From GWE2-42-39 sp034003625 (lineage in GTDB: Bacteria > Bacteroidota > Bacteroidia > Bacteroidales > Prolixibacteraceae): a stretch of 64,000 nt of DNA. The notes below the pieces were generated by a model. It did no database searches and was not told the origin of the DNA. It worked only from the letters and a program-made list of their open reading frames with translations. The position numbers and the translations under genes were made by a program. This document shows positions 52,936 through 62,300 of the stretch, piece after piece (positions within the stretch are counted from its first letter, which is position 1; each line of letters opens with the position of its first letter). The DNA lies in assembly GCA_034003625.1 (NCBI GenBank), contig JAVEYG010000020.1, forward strand, positions 1 through 64,000. Direction: 5' to 3'.

Positions 52936-53643
52936 CTATTTCCCGATGATAAAAATGGCAGGCCGTTTCTGAATATCGGGTTGATTCTTTAGCCAGTACG
53001 AAACCGGTTTGGTCAGGATAAATTCGGTTTCCAACGTAATGTCGGCAGCTATACAAAGCAAGGTTTTGGGATCGCAGGCACGGATCAGGTCGTTGAATAA
53101 CTGTAAATTTCGGTATGGTGCTTCGATAAAAAGCTGGCTCTGATTTTCGGTATAGACCCGGTTTTCCAGCATTTTTATGGTTTTTGATTTCGCCGGTTCT
53201 TTGATGGGCAAATAGCCGTTGAACGCGAAGTTTTGCCCGTTCAGGCCGGAAGCCATTAACGAAAGTACGACTGATGACGGGCCCACTAAAGGTACCACCC
53301 GGATATTTTTTTCGTGTGCAATCCGGACAATATCGGCTCCCGGATCGGCAATGCCCGGGCAACCTGCCTCGGAAATGATCCCGATATCATGGCCGGTTTT
53401 CAACGGTTCCAGAAATTGGTGCAATTCTTCGGGGCGGGTGTGTTCGTTCAGTTCAAAAAAAGTAAGCCGGTCGATGGCCGTATTTTTATCCACCAATTTT
53501 AGAAACCGGCGCGCTGTGCGGATATTTTCGACCACAAAAAAAGAAAGCGATGCAATGATGTGTTTGTGTTCGGGCGGCAGGACTGTTTCTAACCGGCTTT
53601 CGCCCAGGGTCGTCGGTATCAGGTATATTTTCGGCATGTTCAT
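52936..53643 (-). CDS. RsmI-like SAM-dependent methyltransferase
   Basis: A 235-residue tetrapyrrole-methylase-fold protein of the RsmI group. RsmI proper 2'-O-methylates C1402 of 16S rRNA. Landmarks: IYLIPTTLGES at the start (where RsmI has LYLVATPIGN), FFVVENIRTARRFLK, the conserved ISEAGCPGIADPGADIVRIA, and GPSSVVLSLMASGLNGQNFA. The last stretch ends KRPAIFIIGK. The altered N-terminal motif and a shorter C terminus mark it as the Bacteroidota paralogue of RsmI, so the target may differ. It is divergent from the PhnP-like gene. Confidence 0.85.
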   Translation of the reverse strand: MNMPKIYLIPTTLGESRLETVLPPEHKHIIASLSFFVVENIRTARRFLKLVDKNTAIDRLTFFELNEHTRPEELHQFLEPLKTGHDIGIISEAGCPGIADPGADIVRIAHEKNIRVVPLVGPSSVVLSLMASGLNGQNFAFNGYLPIKEPAKSKTIKMLENRVYTENQSQLFIEAPYRNLQLFNDLIRACDPKTLLCIAADITLETEFILTKPVSYWLKNQPDIQKRPAIFIIGK

Positions 53644-53700
53644 TTTTTTTCAAAAATAAAGAAAAAGTGTGGCGGAGCCTGGCTCAATCTTTATTTTTGT

Positions 53701-54489
53701 ATGTCAGAAAAAACCGATGTTTTGAAAATTACATTTTTAGGGACCGGCACATCGCAGGGAATACCAATTATTGCATGCAGTTGCAGGGTCTGCCAGTCGG
53801 GCGACCCACGGGATAAGCGTCTGCGCTCCTCTATCCTGATTGAAATCGGGGAACAGAAATTAGTGATTGATGCCGGCCCCGATTTTCGCCAGCAAATGTT
53901 GAAAGTGCAACTGAAACGATTAGATGCTATTTTGCTGACCCACGAACATGTAGACCATCTTTTCGGGCTCGACGACATCCGCGCATTTAACTGGGTACAG
54001 AAACACCCGACCGATATTTATGCTGAAGAACGGGTACAAAAGGCCATCAGGCGGGTATTCAATTATGTGTTTGCTAATTTTAACTATCCGGGCGTTCCAC
54101 AAATGAACCTTCACCTGATTGAAAATAAACCATTCAGTATTGGCGGGACCGAAATTATCCCGGTTCGCGGAATGCACTACAAACTACCGGTATACGGTTT
54201 TCGCATCGGGGGCATGGCCTATGTCACCGATGTGAACTTTTTGGAAGAACGCGAAAAGGAAAAACTGAAAGGGTTAGATGTGTTGATATTGAATGCTCTC
54301 CGAAAAAAAGAACACCTTTCGCACTTTACATTGGAACAGGCCTTACAACTGATTGATGAATTGAACCCGAACAAAGCATACCTTACCCATATTTCTGATC
54401 AGATGGGATTATACCGGGAAGTTTCGGGCGAACTTCCGGAAAATGTTTTTCTGGCTTATGACGGGATGGAATTATTTACTAACAACTGA
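53701..54489 (+). CDS. metallo-beta-lactamase-fold phosphodiesterase (PhnP-like)
   Basis: A 262-residue MBL hydrolase. Metal ligands are in LLTHEHVDHLFGLDD, and a structural CSCRVC set follows the opening FLGTGTSQGIPI, as in PhnP and its relatives, which open cyclic phosphates. Later landmarks are VRGMHYKLPVYGFRIGG, AYVTDVNF and AYLTHISDQMG. It stands alone, so a role in phosphonate use is not supported; a general cyclic phosphodiesterase role is more likely. Confidence 0.88.
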   Translation: MSEKTDVLKITFLGTGTSQGIPIIACSCRVCQSGDPRDKRLRSSILIEIGEQKLVIDAGPDFRQQMLKVQLKRLDAILLTHEHVDHLFGLDDIRAFNWVQKHPTDIYAEERVQKAIRRVFNYVFANFNYPGVPQMNLHLIENKPFSIGGTEIIPVRGMHYKLPVYGFRIGGMAYVTDVNFLEEREKEKLKGLDVLILNALRKKEHLSHFTLEQALQLIDELNPNKAYLTHISDQMGLYREVSGELPENVFLAYDGMELFTNN

Positions 54490-54526
54490 AACTGAAGTCC
54501 GATCATAGGTGGCCTGATTACTATCT

Positions 54527-55021
54527 TTACTTAAACATTCCCGGAGTGTAATGAAAGCTAAGATGTCCCTGCCTGGCTTCCAACTGATCCCATTTACTGA
54601 TTGAAAATGAAATACCAACCGTGGAGCAGGTCGGCATGTCTCCATTGAAAAATTTTATAAGGTTACCGGCCAGGTAAAAAATGGCAGGGTTGTGCCCGAA
54701 TACAAATATGGTATCGTTTCCTTCCGGCAGTTCGTGAAGCAGGGCGATGAAATCGTTCGTGGTAATACCTTCGTACAGCGCGTTAACGGATATGATCTTG
54801 TGCACCGGATAACCAAGTGCATCAGCAAAAATACGGGCCGTTTGCATCGCTCTTCTGGCAGGGCTGCTGATTATCACTCCTGCGACGATTTTTTGTTCTT
54901 TCAGGTAGCTGCCGATTGTGGCAGCATCAGTTTTGCCCCGGTCGGTGAGCGCCCTGTTGAAATCATCGTCGTACCCGTATTGCTCCGATTTGGCGTGACG
55001 GACGAGTATTACCTGTTTCAT
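54527..55021 (-). CDS. SixA-like histidine phosphatase
   Basis: A 164-residue phosphohistidine phosphatase of the histidine-phosphatase superfamily. The catalytic motif ILVRHAKSE is at about residues 5-13, with the second His in FVFGHNPAIFYL and SSPARRAMQTARIF between. It is the short SixA type, which in E. coli acts on phosphorelay or phosphotransferase His-phosphate; the partner here is unknown. It converges with the PhnP-like gene. Confidence 0.9.
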   Translation of the reverse strand: MKQVILVRHAKSEQYGYDDDFNRALTDRGKTDAATIGSYLKEQKIVAGVIISSPARRAMQTARIFADALGYPVHKIISVNALYEGITTNDFIALLHELPEGNDTIFVFGHNPAIFYLAGNLIKFFNGDMPTCSTVGISFSISKWDQLEARQGHLSFHYTPGMFK

Positions 55022-55154
55022 GGTTTTATGGTTTATGGCATAAAGTTAAGTTATTTTTACTGAAAAGAGTAGATATTTTGCTTTTGGTCCCGGGTAGTCA
55101 TGTGACCCGGATATTTTTTCAGACGCTGTATTTTTTCCCTGTCTGCTGCTTCAA

Positions 55155-57605
55155 TTATAAAGTGATTTGCAATGAAAACAGGACTCCCAACCTGTTTTTT
55201 ATCCGATCGTTGTAATTGTAGCGCCACACGGCATCCACACGGATTATTTTAAAAATATTTTCTAATCCTGCCGAGAATTCGGTATAGGGTGTTTTCCCCA
55301 ATCCCTTCATTTCGCCTGGCAGTACCAGCGAGTTGTGTTTTGTTTCGTCGAAATCCCCTTTTAGCATACGCACTCCCACGATTTCGCGCCATTTCAGTTT
55401 CCGGAACAAGGGGATTTTATTCAGGAAAAAACCCTGAAAATGATGTTCAAGGAATAAACTGACATATTCATTACTGATAAATTCCTGGTAGTCCATCAGG
55501 TTGAAAGCAAACACATCGTAAGCATACGTTTCGTTGCCTTCGTGTATTTTCAGCAAAGGGAATGGCACATTGCCCCAGATTTTTCCGGCTTGCAGATAAT
55601 AGTTGGTGTAGCCAATCGGGTTTAAAGGCACCCGGTCGGAAATGCCGGCATGTAGTCTCAAATAATTGTAACCGCCCCCCAGGAAGCCTTTTATACCGCC
55701 GGTTACATCGAACGAGAGTACCGGATCGTAGTTGGCATAGGCATTTCGCTCGAAATTATCGACCACAATATCTTCGCCGGGGGCATAACGGGTCGAGAAT
55801 TTGATTTCACCGGTGCGGATTGACGGTACCGGGTTTCCCTGTTGGTCGATGAAAGGCACAAAAGGGGCGCTGTTCAGTTTTGTGGCCGAGATGCGCAGTT
55901 CGTTCATCAAACCAACGCGCCACTCGTGCCGGACAGTTAGTTCAAACCGGTCGACCATGCTCAGTTTCTGGTTTAGTTGCTTGCTCAGCAGCGTGGTCAT
56001 AATGTTTTCTTCCATAAACGCGTTGTCGCTTTTGCCAAGCATTTCCATGTCGTGCTGGTACTGTACAGAAACCATACTCAATGGCTTCATTCCGAAGTAG
56101 TATTCAAATCCGCCGCCGAACTTCCATTTTTCGTCCATTGTGCCATACGCCCCGTACCCGTTCAACCGCAATTTCGGGTTGAATTTGTATGTGGTGCGTG
56201 CGCCCAGCCTGAACCGGTTTCCTTCTACCTTGTTACGGCTGTACATGTAATAATATGGCCCGAGTTCCACTTTTCCCAGGTCGCGATACCCATAATAGAA
56301 CATGTAAATATATTCGGTAGCGGTTTTATAGAGTTTTACATTTTTTATCGAATCGACCATCTGGTAGATATTTTGCTCTCGTTTTTGCAATTCAACAGGG
56401 CGTATATTTTCCCAGTAACCTGCATCTTTTTTCATTGCATCGCCGAGTACTGTAATTGGTTCTTTGAGCCGTCCGGTTGCCGATGATACCGGGCCAAAAC
56501 GAAAGTCCCCGAACACATTGGTCTTTCGGGCCATGAGGCCGATCTTCTCCGAATCTTTGTCTTTCTGAACATCAACATCTATAATCATCGATTCGTCGCG
56601 CGGCACCCATTTCCCGTTGTTTTTCTGTAAGTTGATGGCATACTGAAGGTTATTCACAAAGTTCACGTTGGCTTTTTCAGCCAGCTGCATTTCGAGACGG
56701 GTGATAGCAAAAGTCTGATCTTCGACCCAAAATTTTCCTTTAAAAGTAGGTTCCTGCGGAAGTTTCGGGCGAAACGACATCTCGTAGATTTTATGTCCGT
56801 CTACAATGGCACTGTCGAGCAGGTAATAGCGATAAAACTGAAGCCCCAGCTTATTGAGCGGAGAAACAAGCCCGAGGTCGGAAACCATGATGTAATTATC
56901 GAACACATTGATGCTTTCGTACATTTTACCGGTATACTGGCTGAACATGTCAACAGTCATCCCCGATGCCTGGTTGGCAATGATCTCTTCGCGGTCTTTG
57001 CCCGATTCCCTGTCGTGGTAATAGTTTGAAACAGTTTCGTTAAAAAATACCGGCAGAAAAGTTTTCCCTTCCAGTTCCAGTGAATCAATATAATCGAAGA
57101 CGAAGTCGAATTGCGAAAGCAGTTTTTTATTCCGAAGCGACCCGTTTACATTTTTCACGTCGATTTCGGTTTTTGCATAAATACGGCTTTGCCACGACGG
57201 GAAATGGGCCGGATTGTTTTCGTCTTTGTTCAATATAATTTTCCGGAATAAAATATTGGCCGGGTTTTCGCCCGGAAGGATTTTTATCTCGTGAAGGGCA
57301 ACCACTTCCTCTGCAAGTTCAATGTTGAAAAAGTTTTTCTGGTTGATTTTTACCGGTAATACCTGTCTGGTGTAACCTACTGCCGATATCTCGATCGTGG
57401 CAGCAGGTTTGGCCGTAACAAGGCTGAAATTGCCATTTATATCGGACATTACTCCGACATAAGTTCCTGAAAAAATGATATTTGCATAAGGTACGGGGAT
57501 GCCGGTCCCCTTTTCGGTAATTTTTCCCGATAGTTCTGTTTTTTGTGCATTGGCCTGCACCCAAACAAGTATTGCAAATACAAGAAAAAATATCCTGCTT
57601 TTCAC
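55155..57605 (-). CDS. DUF5686 outer-membrane protein with carboxypeptidase-like domain
   Basis: An 816-residue exported protein: a signal peptide (1-20), a carboxypeptidase-regulatory-like beta domain (about 24-100, SGKITEKGTGIPVPYANIIF), then a DUF5686 region with many alternating aromatic strands that look like an outer-membrane barrel, ending IKNRLGVLFSLQITL. It resembles SusC in its N-terminal domain but has no TonB box or plug. Its function is unknown; it is probably an outer-membrane channel or assembly factor of Bacteroidota. It appears to be transcribed alone. Confidence 0.85.
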   Translation of the reverse strand: MKSRIFFLVFAILVWVQANAQKTELSGKITEKGTGIPVPYANIIFSGTYVGVMSDINGNFSLVTAKPAATIEISAVGYTRQVLPVKINQKNFFNIELAEEVVALHEIKILPGENPANILFRKIILNKDENNPAHFPSWQSRIYAKTEIDVKNVNGSLRNKKLLSQFDFVFDYIDSLELEGKTFLPVFFNETVSNYYHDRESGKDREEIIANQASGMTVDMFSQYTGKMYESINVFDNYIMVSDLGLVSPLNKLGLQFYRYYLLDSAIVDGHKIYEMSFRPKLPQEPTFKGKFWVEDQTFAITRLEMQLAEKANVNFVNNLQYAINLQKNNGKWVPRDESMIIDVDVQKDKDSEKIGLMARKTNVFGDFRFGPVSSATGRLKEPITVLGDAMKKDAGYWENIRPVELQKREQNIYQMVDSIKNVKLYKTATEYIYMFYYGYRDLGKVELGPYYYMYSRNKVEGNRFRLGARTTYKFNPKLRLNGYGAYGTMDEKWKFGGGFEYYFGMKPLSMVSVQYQHDMEMLGKSDNAFMEENIMTTLLSKQLNQKLSMVDRFELTVRHEWRVGLMNELRISATKLNSAPFVPFIDQQGNPVPSIRTGEIKFSTRYAPGEDIVVDNFERNAYANYDPVLSFDVTGGIKGFLGGGYNYLRLHAGISDRVPLNPIGYTNYYLQAGKIWGNVPFPLLKIHEGNETYAYDVFAFNLMDYQEFISNEYVSLFLEHHFQGFFLNKIPLFRKLKWREIVGVRMLKGDFDETKHNSLVLPGEMKGLGKTPYTEFSAGLENIFKIIRVDAVWRYNYNDRIKNRLGVLFSLQITL

Positions 57606-57740
57606 ACGTTCTGTTTTGTTTGTTCAATGTTTTCAGCAGACAAATGTATTTTTTTATTGAATCCGGCAAATATCCGATTCGCGATATTTGCCGGAAACCA
57701 TGTAAAATTTATAATTCTTCTTGTTTAACAAGAGCTGGCT

Positions 57741-58217
57741 TTAAAATGTTATCCTGAGCCCCACCCCGTTGCAGGTCAGCCCGAATTTGAAATCAGCTTT
57801 TGGGAGGCTGGTTTGCTTCAGTTTTTCGTTGTATATCCCGACCGCATTTTTCGCGTGTTTTGTATAGGCCGACGAAAACGGGATGGAAATAGCGACCAGC
57901 CCGGCCCCGATCCCGGCCATGGCCCAGTTTGGTTTTCCGCCACCAATCGCGGTGCCCACCGGCCAGCCAATCAGGAAACCGCCAGCAAAGCCGAAAACAG
58001 AGCCGACACTGTAATTGCTTTTTGCAATTTTCATTTCGGCAGCTGCTTTGGGGTCCGATTGCATGATCGCAGCCAGTTGCCTGGGGGTCAGGTTTTTCCC
58101 GTTCTGGGTGAAAACGGTACCAAATGATTTTTTTATTTCAACCGGGGCGTTGGTGTTTTGTGCAAAAAGGCTCAACGTCACGACGATAAAAAATCCTGTA
58201 AGAATTGTTCGTTTCAT
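57741..58217 (-). CDS. small exported membrane protein, uncharacterised
   Basis: I do not recognise a named family. The 158-residue protein has a signal peptide (about 1-20, LFAQNTNA), a middle that predicts as helical (RQLAAIMQSDPKAAAEM), and a Gly-rich hydrophobic hairpin FGFAGGFLIGWPVGTAIGG ... AMAGIGAGLVAISIPF, then a short soluble tail. Similar Gly-zipper proteins occur in Bacteroidota. It follows the DUF4180 gene by 23 bases on the same strand. Confidence 0.65.
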   Translation of the reverse strand: MKRTILTGFFIVVTLSLFAQNTNAPVEIKKSFGTVFTQNGKNLTPRQLAAIMQSDPKAAAEMKIAKSNYSVGSVFGFAGGFLIGWPVGTAIGGGKPNWAMAGIGAGLVAISIPFSSAYTKHAKNAVGIYNEKLKQTSLPKADFKFGLTCNGVGLRITF

Positions 58218-58240
58218 AGTTGTAATTTGTATTGTTTGTT

Positions 58241-58597
58241 TTAAGATAACTTAGACAACGCCCCGGATAATGAATCTGTAAAATTGATTTGCCCGATTTT
58301 ATTACTTTCATAAATAAAGTCACGTATACTTTTTCGGGTATATTCTTCGAAATTGCCAACAATTGCGAGCCGTATGCGATAATTGGAAAATTTTTGGAGA
58401 ATTTCTCCGGCGATTCCGTTTTTCAGGTCGAAGAAATCTTCTGTCAGGTTTTTTTCGTGAATAATTAGCCGGTCGAAACCCTGATAATAAATGTCGCCCA
58501 AAAGGTCTAAACCATCCTGCGGGGTATTGATAACAATGTCATCGGAAATTACTTCCGCAATTTTTGCCCCGTTCAGTGTGTGTGCCCTGATTTTCAT
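58241..58597 (-). CDS. DUF4180 protein
   Basis: A 118-residue DUF4180 protein of unknown function. Landmarks are INTPQDGLDLLGDIYYQGFD, IIHEKNLTEDFFDLKNGIAG, LAIVGNFEEYTRKSIRDFI and a final DSLSGALSKL, with no signal or membrane segment. Its ATG lies one base after the stop codon of a 32-codon hydrophobic frame, so the two may be translationally coupled. Confidence 0.85.
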   Translation of the reverse strand: MKIRAHTLNGAKIAEVISDDIVINTPQDGLDLLGDIYYQGFDRLIIHEKNLTEDFFDLKNGIAGEILQKFSNYRIRLAIVGNFEEYTRKSIRDFIYESNKIGQINFTDSLSGALSKLS

Positions 58598-58598
58598 T

Positions 58599-58697
58599 TT
58601 AGTTTCTAATCTCTGTCTGGTTAAGCGTTACACTCGAAATACCCGACAGTAAAATCAGGCCATACAGAAGGATTGATATGTGTTTTGCGGGTTTCAT
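58599..58697 (-). CDS. possible 32-residue membrane peptide
   Basis: ATG 58697 opens a short frame, MKPAKHISILLYGLILLSG followed by ISSVTLNQTEIRN and TAA. It has a basic N terminus and one hydrophobic segment of about 18 residues, like a small transmembrane peptide or an uncleaved signal. The stop and the DUF4180 start overlap as TAAAATG. There is no other support, and frames this short can arise by chance. Confidence 0.35.
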   Translation of the reverse strand: MKPAKHISILLYGLILLSGISSVTLNQTEIRN

Positions 58698-58733
58698 GCT
58701 GGCAATGGGAAAAGTTTGGAAGAGACATTTTTT

Positions 58734-61091
58734 CTACTTTTTCTCCCTGACTTTCACATCCAGCCCGTAAACCATTACCGATTTTTTGCCGTTGTTCCAG
58801 ATGTAGACAGAGATGTTGGTACCAGGTTCCGTTAAATCCATATAATTCGAGATGTGGTTTATTCCGTCCTGATTAATAATCTGACGGTTAATTTCCATGC
58901 CGTGCCAGTTTTTTTGCCCGGCAGCATTTTGGGTTTCAATGACTAAGTTGGCCGTTGCCCCGCGATATGATTTTATCCAGCAATCGACTGTAACGCGGGC
59001 GGGCAAACCCGGCAAACTATCGGTATTGAACGAAAACGACGGCGAGAATATTTCCGGATCGACCCGATAGGCCTTTTGTTTGTAATACGAGTAATTCACT
59101 ACTTTTTTTGCATTATAGCCCTTCCAGTTTGTATTTTCCGCACCAAAGCCAAAACGTTCTGCCAGATAAATTTGGGGCGCCTGTGCCGAATCTTTTCCGA
59201 AGAAGTTGTTCATTGTGGTTTCATCGGTGTCGAAATACTGCCATTGCAGCAGAAACGGGTTCCGCACCATCTCCTTGCCGGAGCAAACCAGCATGATTTC
59301 CGAAATTTTTGCGGGAGGGGCATCATCGCCGGCACTGGTATAAAAAGGAGCAACCCAGATGCCGTCGGCAGCATTTTGCGGAACGATGCGGTATTTAAAT
59401 GTTTGCCCGTCCTGGGTTTTGTAATACATGTAATAAAGCTCGTCCTTGTAGAGCATGCTTTTTAGTCTTCCGGTAAAACTTTTTTTGAGTTGCAGTTTCA
59501 GCCGGGTGAAGATCGCTGCCGAATCGGGAACTGCAATCCATTCGTGCCATTTGGCAGTTTGCAGTTTGGTTTCTTTTGAATGGATTTTAAAGGCACCCGT
59601 ACGTTTGCGAAAAATCAGGAAGTTTTTATCCGAATAAACCCGTTCGTAATTCCGGATAATTTCGAGCATTGTTCGTGGTTCATCGTTCAATAAATAGCGA
59701 TTGTCGATGCTTTCCAATTTATTGCCATTCACATCATACGTGATTTTATTCAGGTCGAAAATAAAATATTCAGGCGCTTCATTGCTGCTAAAATGTTTCG
59801 CATTTTTCCCGTCGAGCCACGAAGTGTACGCGGCATACGACTGGATCACCGGGCGCGCTTTCCAGTTTAATTTGTTTGCTGCCACAATCGTGTAATCCCA
59901 GGGATAAATATCGGTTGTCGCGTTCGCAATTTTCGTCCTGATTTCGTCGGGCAGGCGGTTGCTTTCTATATTTTTCAGGTTTTGTTTTTCACCGGATGCC
60001 CGCATTTCTGAATATGAAGAAACAACCTTTATAAAATTGCCGATTCCTGAATAATGGAACGAGAGTGGTTGCGGGTTCTCCACATTTTTCATGTTGAGAA
60101 TAAATAAAACTGCCGGTACCACAATCAACAAAATATTCAGCAGTAATTTTCCCCGGTTGTAAACCACGAACAGAATCATCGATACCAACAGGAAAAACAG
60201 GTAGGTCCGTACATGAAAATGGTCTTCGCGGGCCATACCGTATTTCCAGGCTGCAAAAAAGCTGAGGATGAAAAGCAAACCGAATGTTTTCCCTTCTTTG
60301 TTTTTCTGAAAAAACGGGAGTATGGCGGTACCCAGTAAAAACGGGGCTGCCAGCAACCAGTTGTTTCGTGGGTGATAAGCCGCAGCCGCCGAATTATCGC
60401 CGGCCAGGTGAAACATCCCGACACAATAATCAATAAATCCCGGAAAGCTTCCGTACATAACGATCCACAAAACGTACATCGAAGCCAGCAAAACAACAAG
60501 ATCAATCAGGATTTGTTTGTAATTCTTATTTCTGAAAAAACAGATTGCCAGCAACGAAAACGAGAGCGTCCCGGTGATGATGGCCACCCAGGCTTTCACG
60601 TAGAAAGCAAAGGCGGCAAGCAACAATCCCCAGTATTTATTGGCCGGTTTGTCATCCTTCAGGAAAAGCAAATAAGCCATTGAAACATTGGAAATCACCA
60701 ACTGGTTGAAATTGGAAAGGCTGAAAACTATCCAGGCTAAAACGGCGGTCAACAACCAACGCCATTTGTTATTCCCGCCAATCAGCGAGAACAACTGAAA
60801 CACAAAAACAACCTGTAAAACAATGGTTACCGATGTAGCCAATAAAAAATTTGGCGCCAGCGGGTACATAAAAAAAGCCAATGGCCCGTGCGGAAAAATG
60901 ATGCCGCGCCCCAGCCGGAGGCTTTCCGAAAACAGATGGTTGTAAAGCCATTTCAGCGGTGGGTCGATCCCAATATCATAAATAAAATCCGGTTTGGGAA
61001 AACTGAAGACAGCAACTGCCAAAGCCATCAGGAACAATCCGGCGTATTTACGTTTATTTTGGATGATGGATTCGGGGAAAAAATATTTCAT
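58734..61091 (-). CDS. large GT-C-like membrane protein with extracytoplasmic C-terminal domain
   Basis: A 785-residue integral membrane protein from ATG 61091 (MKYFFPESIIQNKRK). About eleven hydrophobic segments span residues 15-360. A loop after the first segment contains GIDPPLKWLYNH and GRGIIFPHGPLAFFMYPLA, recalling the FxxGPLGF motif of uncharacterised GT-C glycosyltransferase-like proteins. From about 365 on is a large soluble domain, probably periplasmic, without a recognised motif. It may transfer sugars from a lipid donor to an exported glycan, but that is inference; no glycan cluster surrounds it. Confidence 0.6.
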   Translation of the reverse strand: MKYFFPESIIQNKRKYAGLFLMALAVAVFSFPKPDFIYDIGIDPPLKWLYNHLFSESLRLGRGIIFPHGPLAFFMYPLAPNFLLATSVTIVLQVVFVFQLFSLIGGNNKWRWLLTAVLAWIVFSLSNFNQLVISNVSMAYLLFLKDDKPANKYWGLLLAAFAFYVKAWVAIITGTLSFSLLAICFFRNKNYKQILIDLVVLLASMYVLWIVMYGSFPGFIDYCVGMFHLAGDNSAAAAYHPRNNWLLAAPFLLGTAILPFFQKNKEGKTFGLLFILSFFAAWKYGMAREDHFHVRTYLFFLLVSMILFVVYNRGKLLLNILLIVVPAVLFILNMKNVENPQPLSFHYSGIGNFIKVVSSYSEMRASGEKQNLKNIESNRLPDEIRTKIANATTDIYPWDYTIVAANKLNWKARPVIQSYAAYTSWLDGKNAKHFSSNEAPEYFIFDLNKITYDVNGNKLESIDNRYLLNDEPRTMLEIIRNYERVYSDKNFLIFRKRTGAFKIHSKETKLQTAKWHEWIAVPDSAAIFTRLKLQLKKSFTGRLKSMLYKDELYYMYYKTQDGQTFKYRIVPQNAADGIWVAPFYTSAGDDAPPAKISEIMLVCSGKEMVRNPFLLQWQYFDTDETTMNNFFGKDSAQAPQIYLAERFGFGAENTNWKGYNAKKVVNYSYYKQKAYRVDPEIFSPSFSFNTDSLPGLPARVTVDCWIKSYRGATANLVIETQNAAGQKNWHGMEINRQIINQDGINHISNYMDLTEPGTNISVYIWNNGKKSVMVYGLDVKVREKK

Positions 61092-61240
61092 TTTCGGAAC
61101 AATTGATTTTTTGTAAAAATACGATTGTAAATGCAAATGCAAAAGAATAAAACCGGACGGAATTTTTTATTGAACAAATAAGCCCCGCCTGCGTTGGTAG
61201 TTTCTTTGAAAATAATCACCTTTATCCTCTTATTTTTTCG

Positions 61241-62143
61241 ATGAAAAATCTTTCCAAACAAACGGTTTTTCTGGCTATTGTGGCTTGTTTGCTGTGGTCG
61301 TCGGCATTTGCAGGCGTGAAAATCGGACTGCGCTACCATACCCCGCTACAATTTGCGGGCATCCGCTTTTTTATTGCCGGACTGATGCTGGTCCCGGTTA
61401 TCGGCAGCTTTCCGCGCTATTGGAAGGAAACCCGTGAGAATTTTGGTTTTGTCTTGCTGATTGCCCTGTTGCAGGTAGTCCTGCAATATTCTCTTTTTTA
61501 TATGGGGATCAGCCTGCTCCCCGGCTCCATTTCGGCTATGGTCATTGGTTCGTCGCCTTTGTTTATTGCCATCCTGTCGCATTACACCATTGCCCACGAT
61601 AAAATGGACCGGCTGAAACTGGGCAGTATTTTTCTCGGCATTACCGGGGTAGCCATTATCAGCATGCGCAAACAGTTGCCTTCGGGCGCAGAGATTTCGC
61701 TTACCGGTATTTTTATCCTGATTATGAACAACATTGTTTCAGGCGTTTCGAATGTTGTTATTGCACAAAAGAAACACAGCATATCGCCGTTAGTGCTTAC
61801 TTCTTCGTCGCTTATTCTTGGTGGACTGATACTTTTTGGTATTTCAGTGCCTGTTGAAGGAATGGCCACGATGGATTTTCCTGCTGAATATTTCATTGCA
61901 TTGGGCTGGCTCAGTTTTTTGTCGGCTGCCGCTATTTCCATCTGGAACACCTTGCTGCGCCGTCCGGGTGTAAAAGTGTCGGACCTGAATATCTGGAAAT
62001 TCCTGATTCCGGTGTCCGGTGCAATCCTGAGCTGGACTTTGCTTGCCAACGAATCGCCCGACCTGGTTTCCATCATCGGAATGTTGGTGATTGCTTCCTC
62101 TTTGCTATTGTTGAACTATCCGTTCCGGAAAAAGAAAGCCTGA
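61241..62143 (+). CDS. EamA-family transporter
   Basis: A 300-residue drug/metabolite transporter with ten hydrophobic segments arranged as two EamA repeats (1-140, AIVACLLWSSAFAGVKIGLR; 150-290, GIFILIMNNIVSGVSNVVIA). Members export amino acids or metabolites; the substrate cannot be told. It is divergent from the large membrane protein gene. Confidence 0.92.
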   Translation: MKNLSKQTVFLAIVACLLWSSAFAGVKIGLRYHTPLQFAGIRFFIAGLMLVPVIGSFPRYWKETRENFGFVLLIALLQVVLQYSLFYMGISLLPGSISAMVIGSSPLFIAILSHYTIAHDKMDRLKLGSIFLGITGVAIISMRKQLPSGAEISLTGIFILIMNNIVSGVSNVVIAQKKHSISPLVLTSSSLILGGLILFGISVPVEGMATMDFPAEYFIALGWLSFLSAAAISIWNTLLRRPGVKVSDLNIWKFLIPVSGAILSWTLLANESPDLVSIIGMLVIASSLLLLNYPFRKKKA

Positions 62144-62300
62144 AAAAACCAGGTGTATTATCTCATTTGATTATTATCTATTTCTACTTTATGTTTTTCA
62201 ACATTTTATGACTGTTTCGTTTAAATTTGCTGGGCCCATATTTGATTTATTATAATATATCCTTAATTTTATTGCACGTATCACCCTAAATTTGTCGGAT

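Noticed and set aside
52841..53362. 173-codon minus-strand frame beside the GH36 operon
   Set aside because: It is an alternative frame of the RsmI-like gene, whose frame carries the conserved SEAGCPGIADPG motif.
53701..54489. Phosphonate (phn) locus suggested by the PhnP-like protein
   Set aside because: No other C-P lyase genes are present; the protein is a stand-alone MBL phosphodiesterase.
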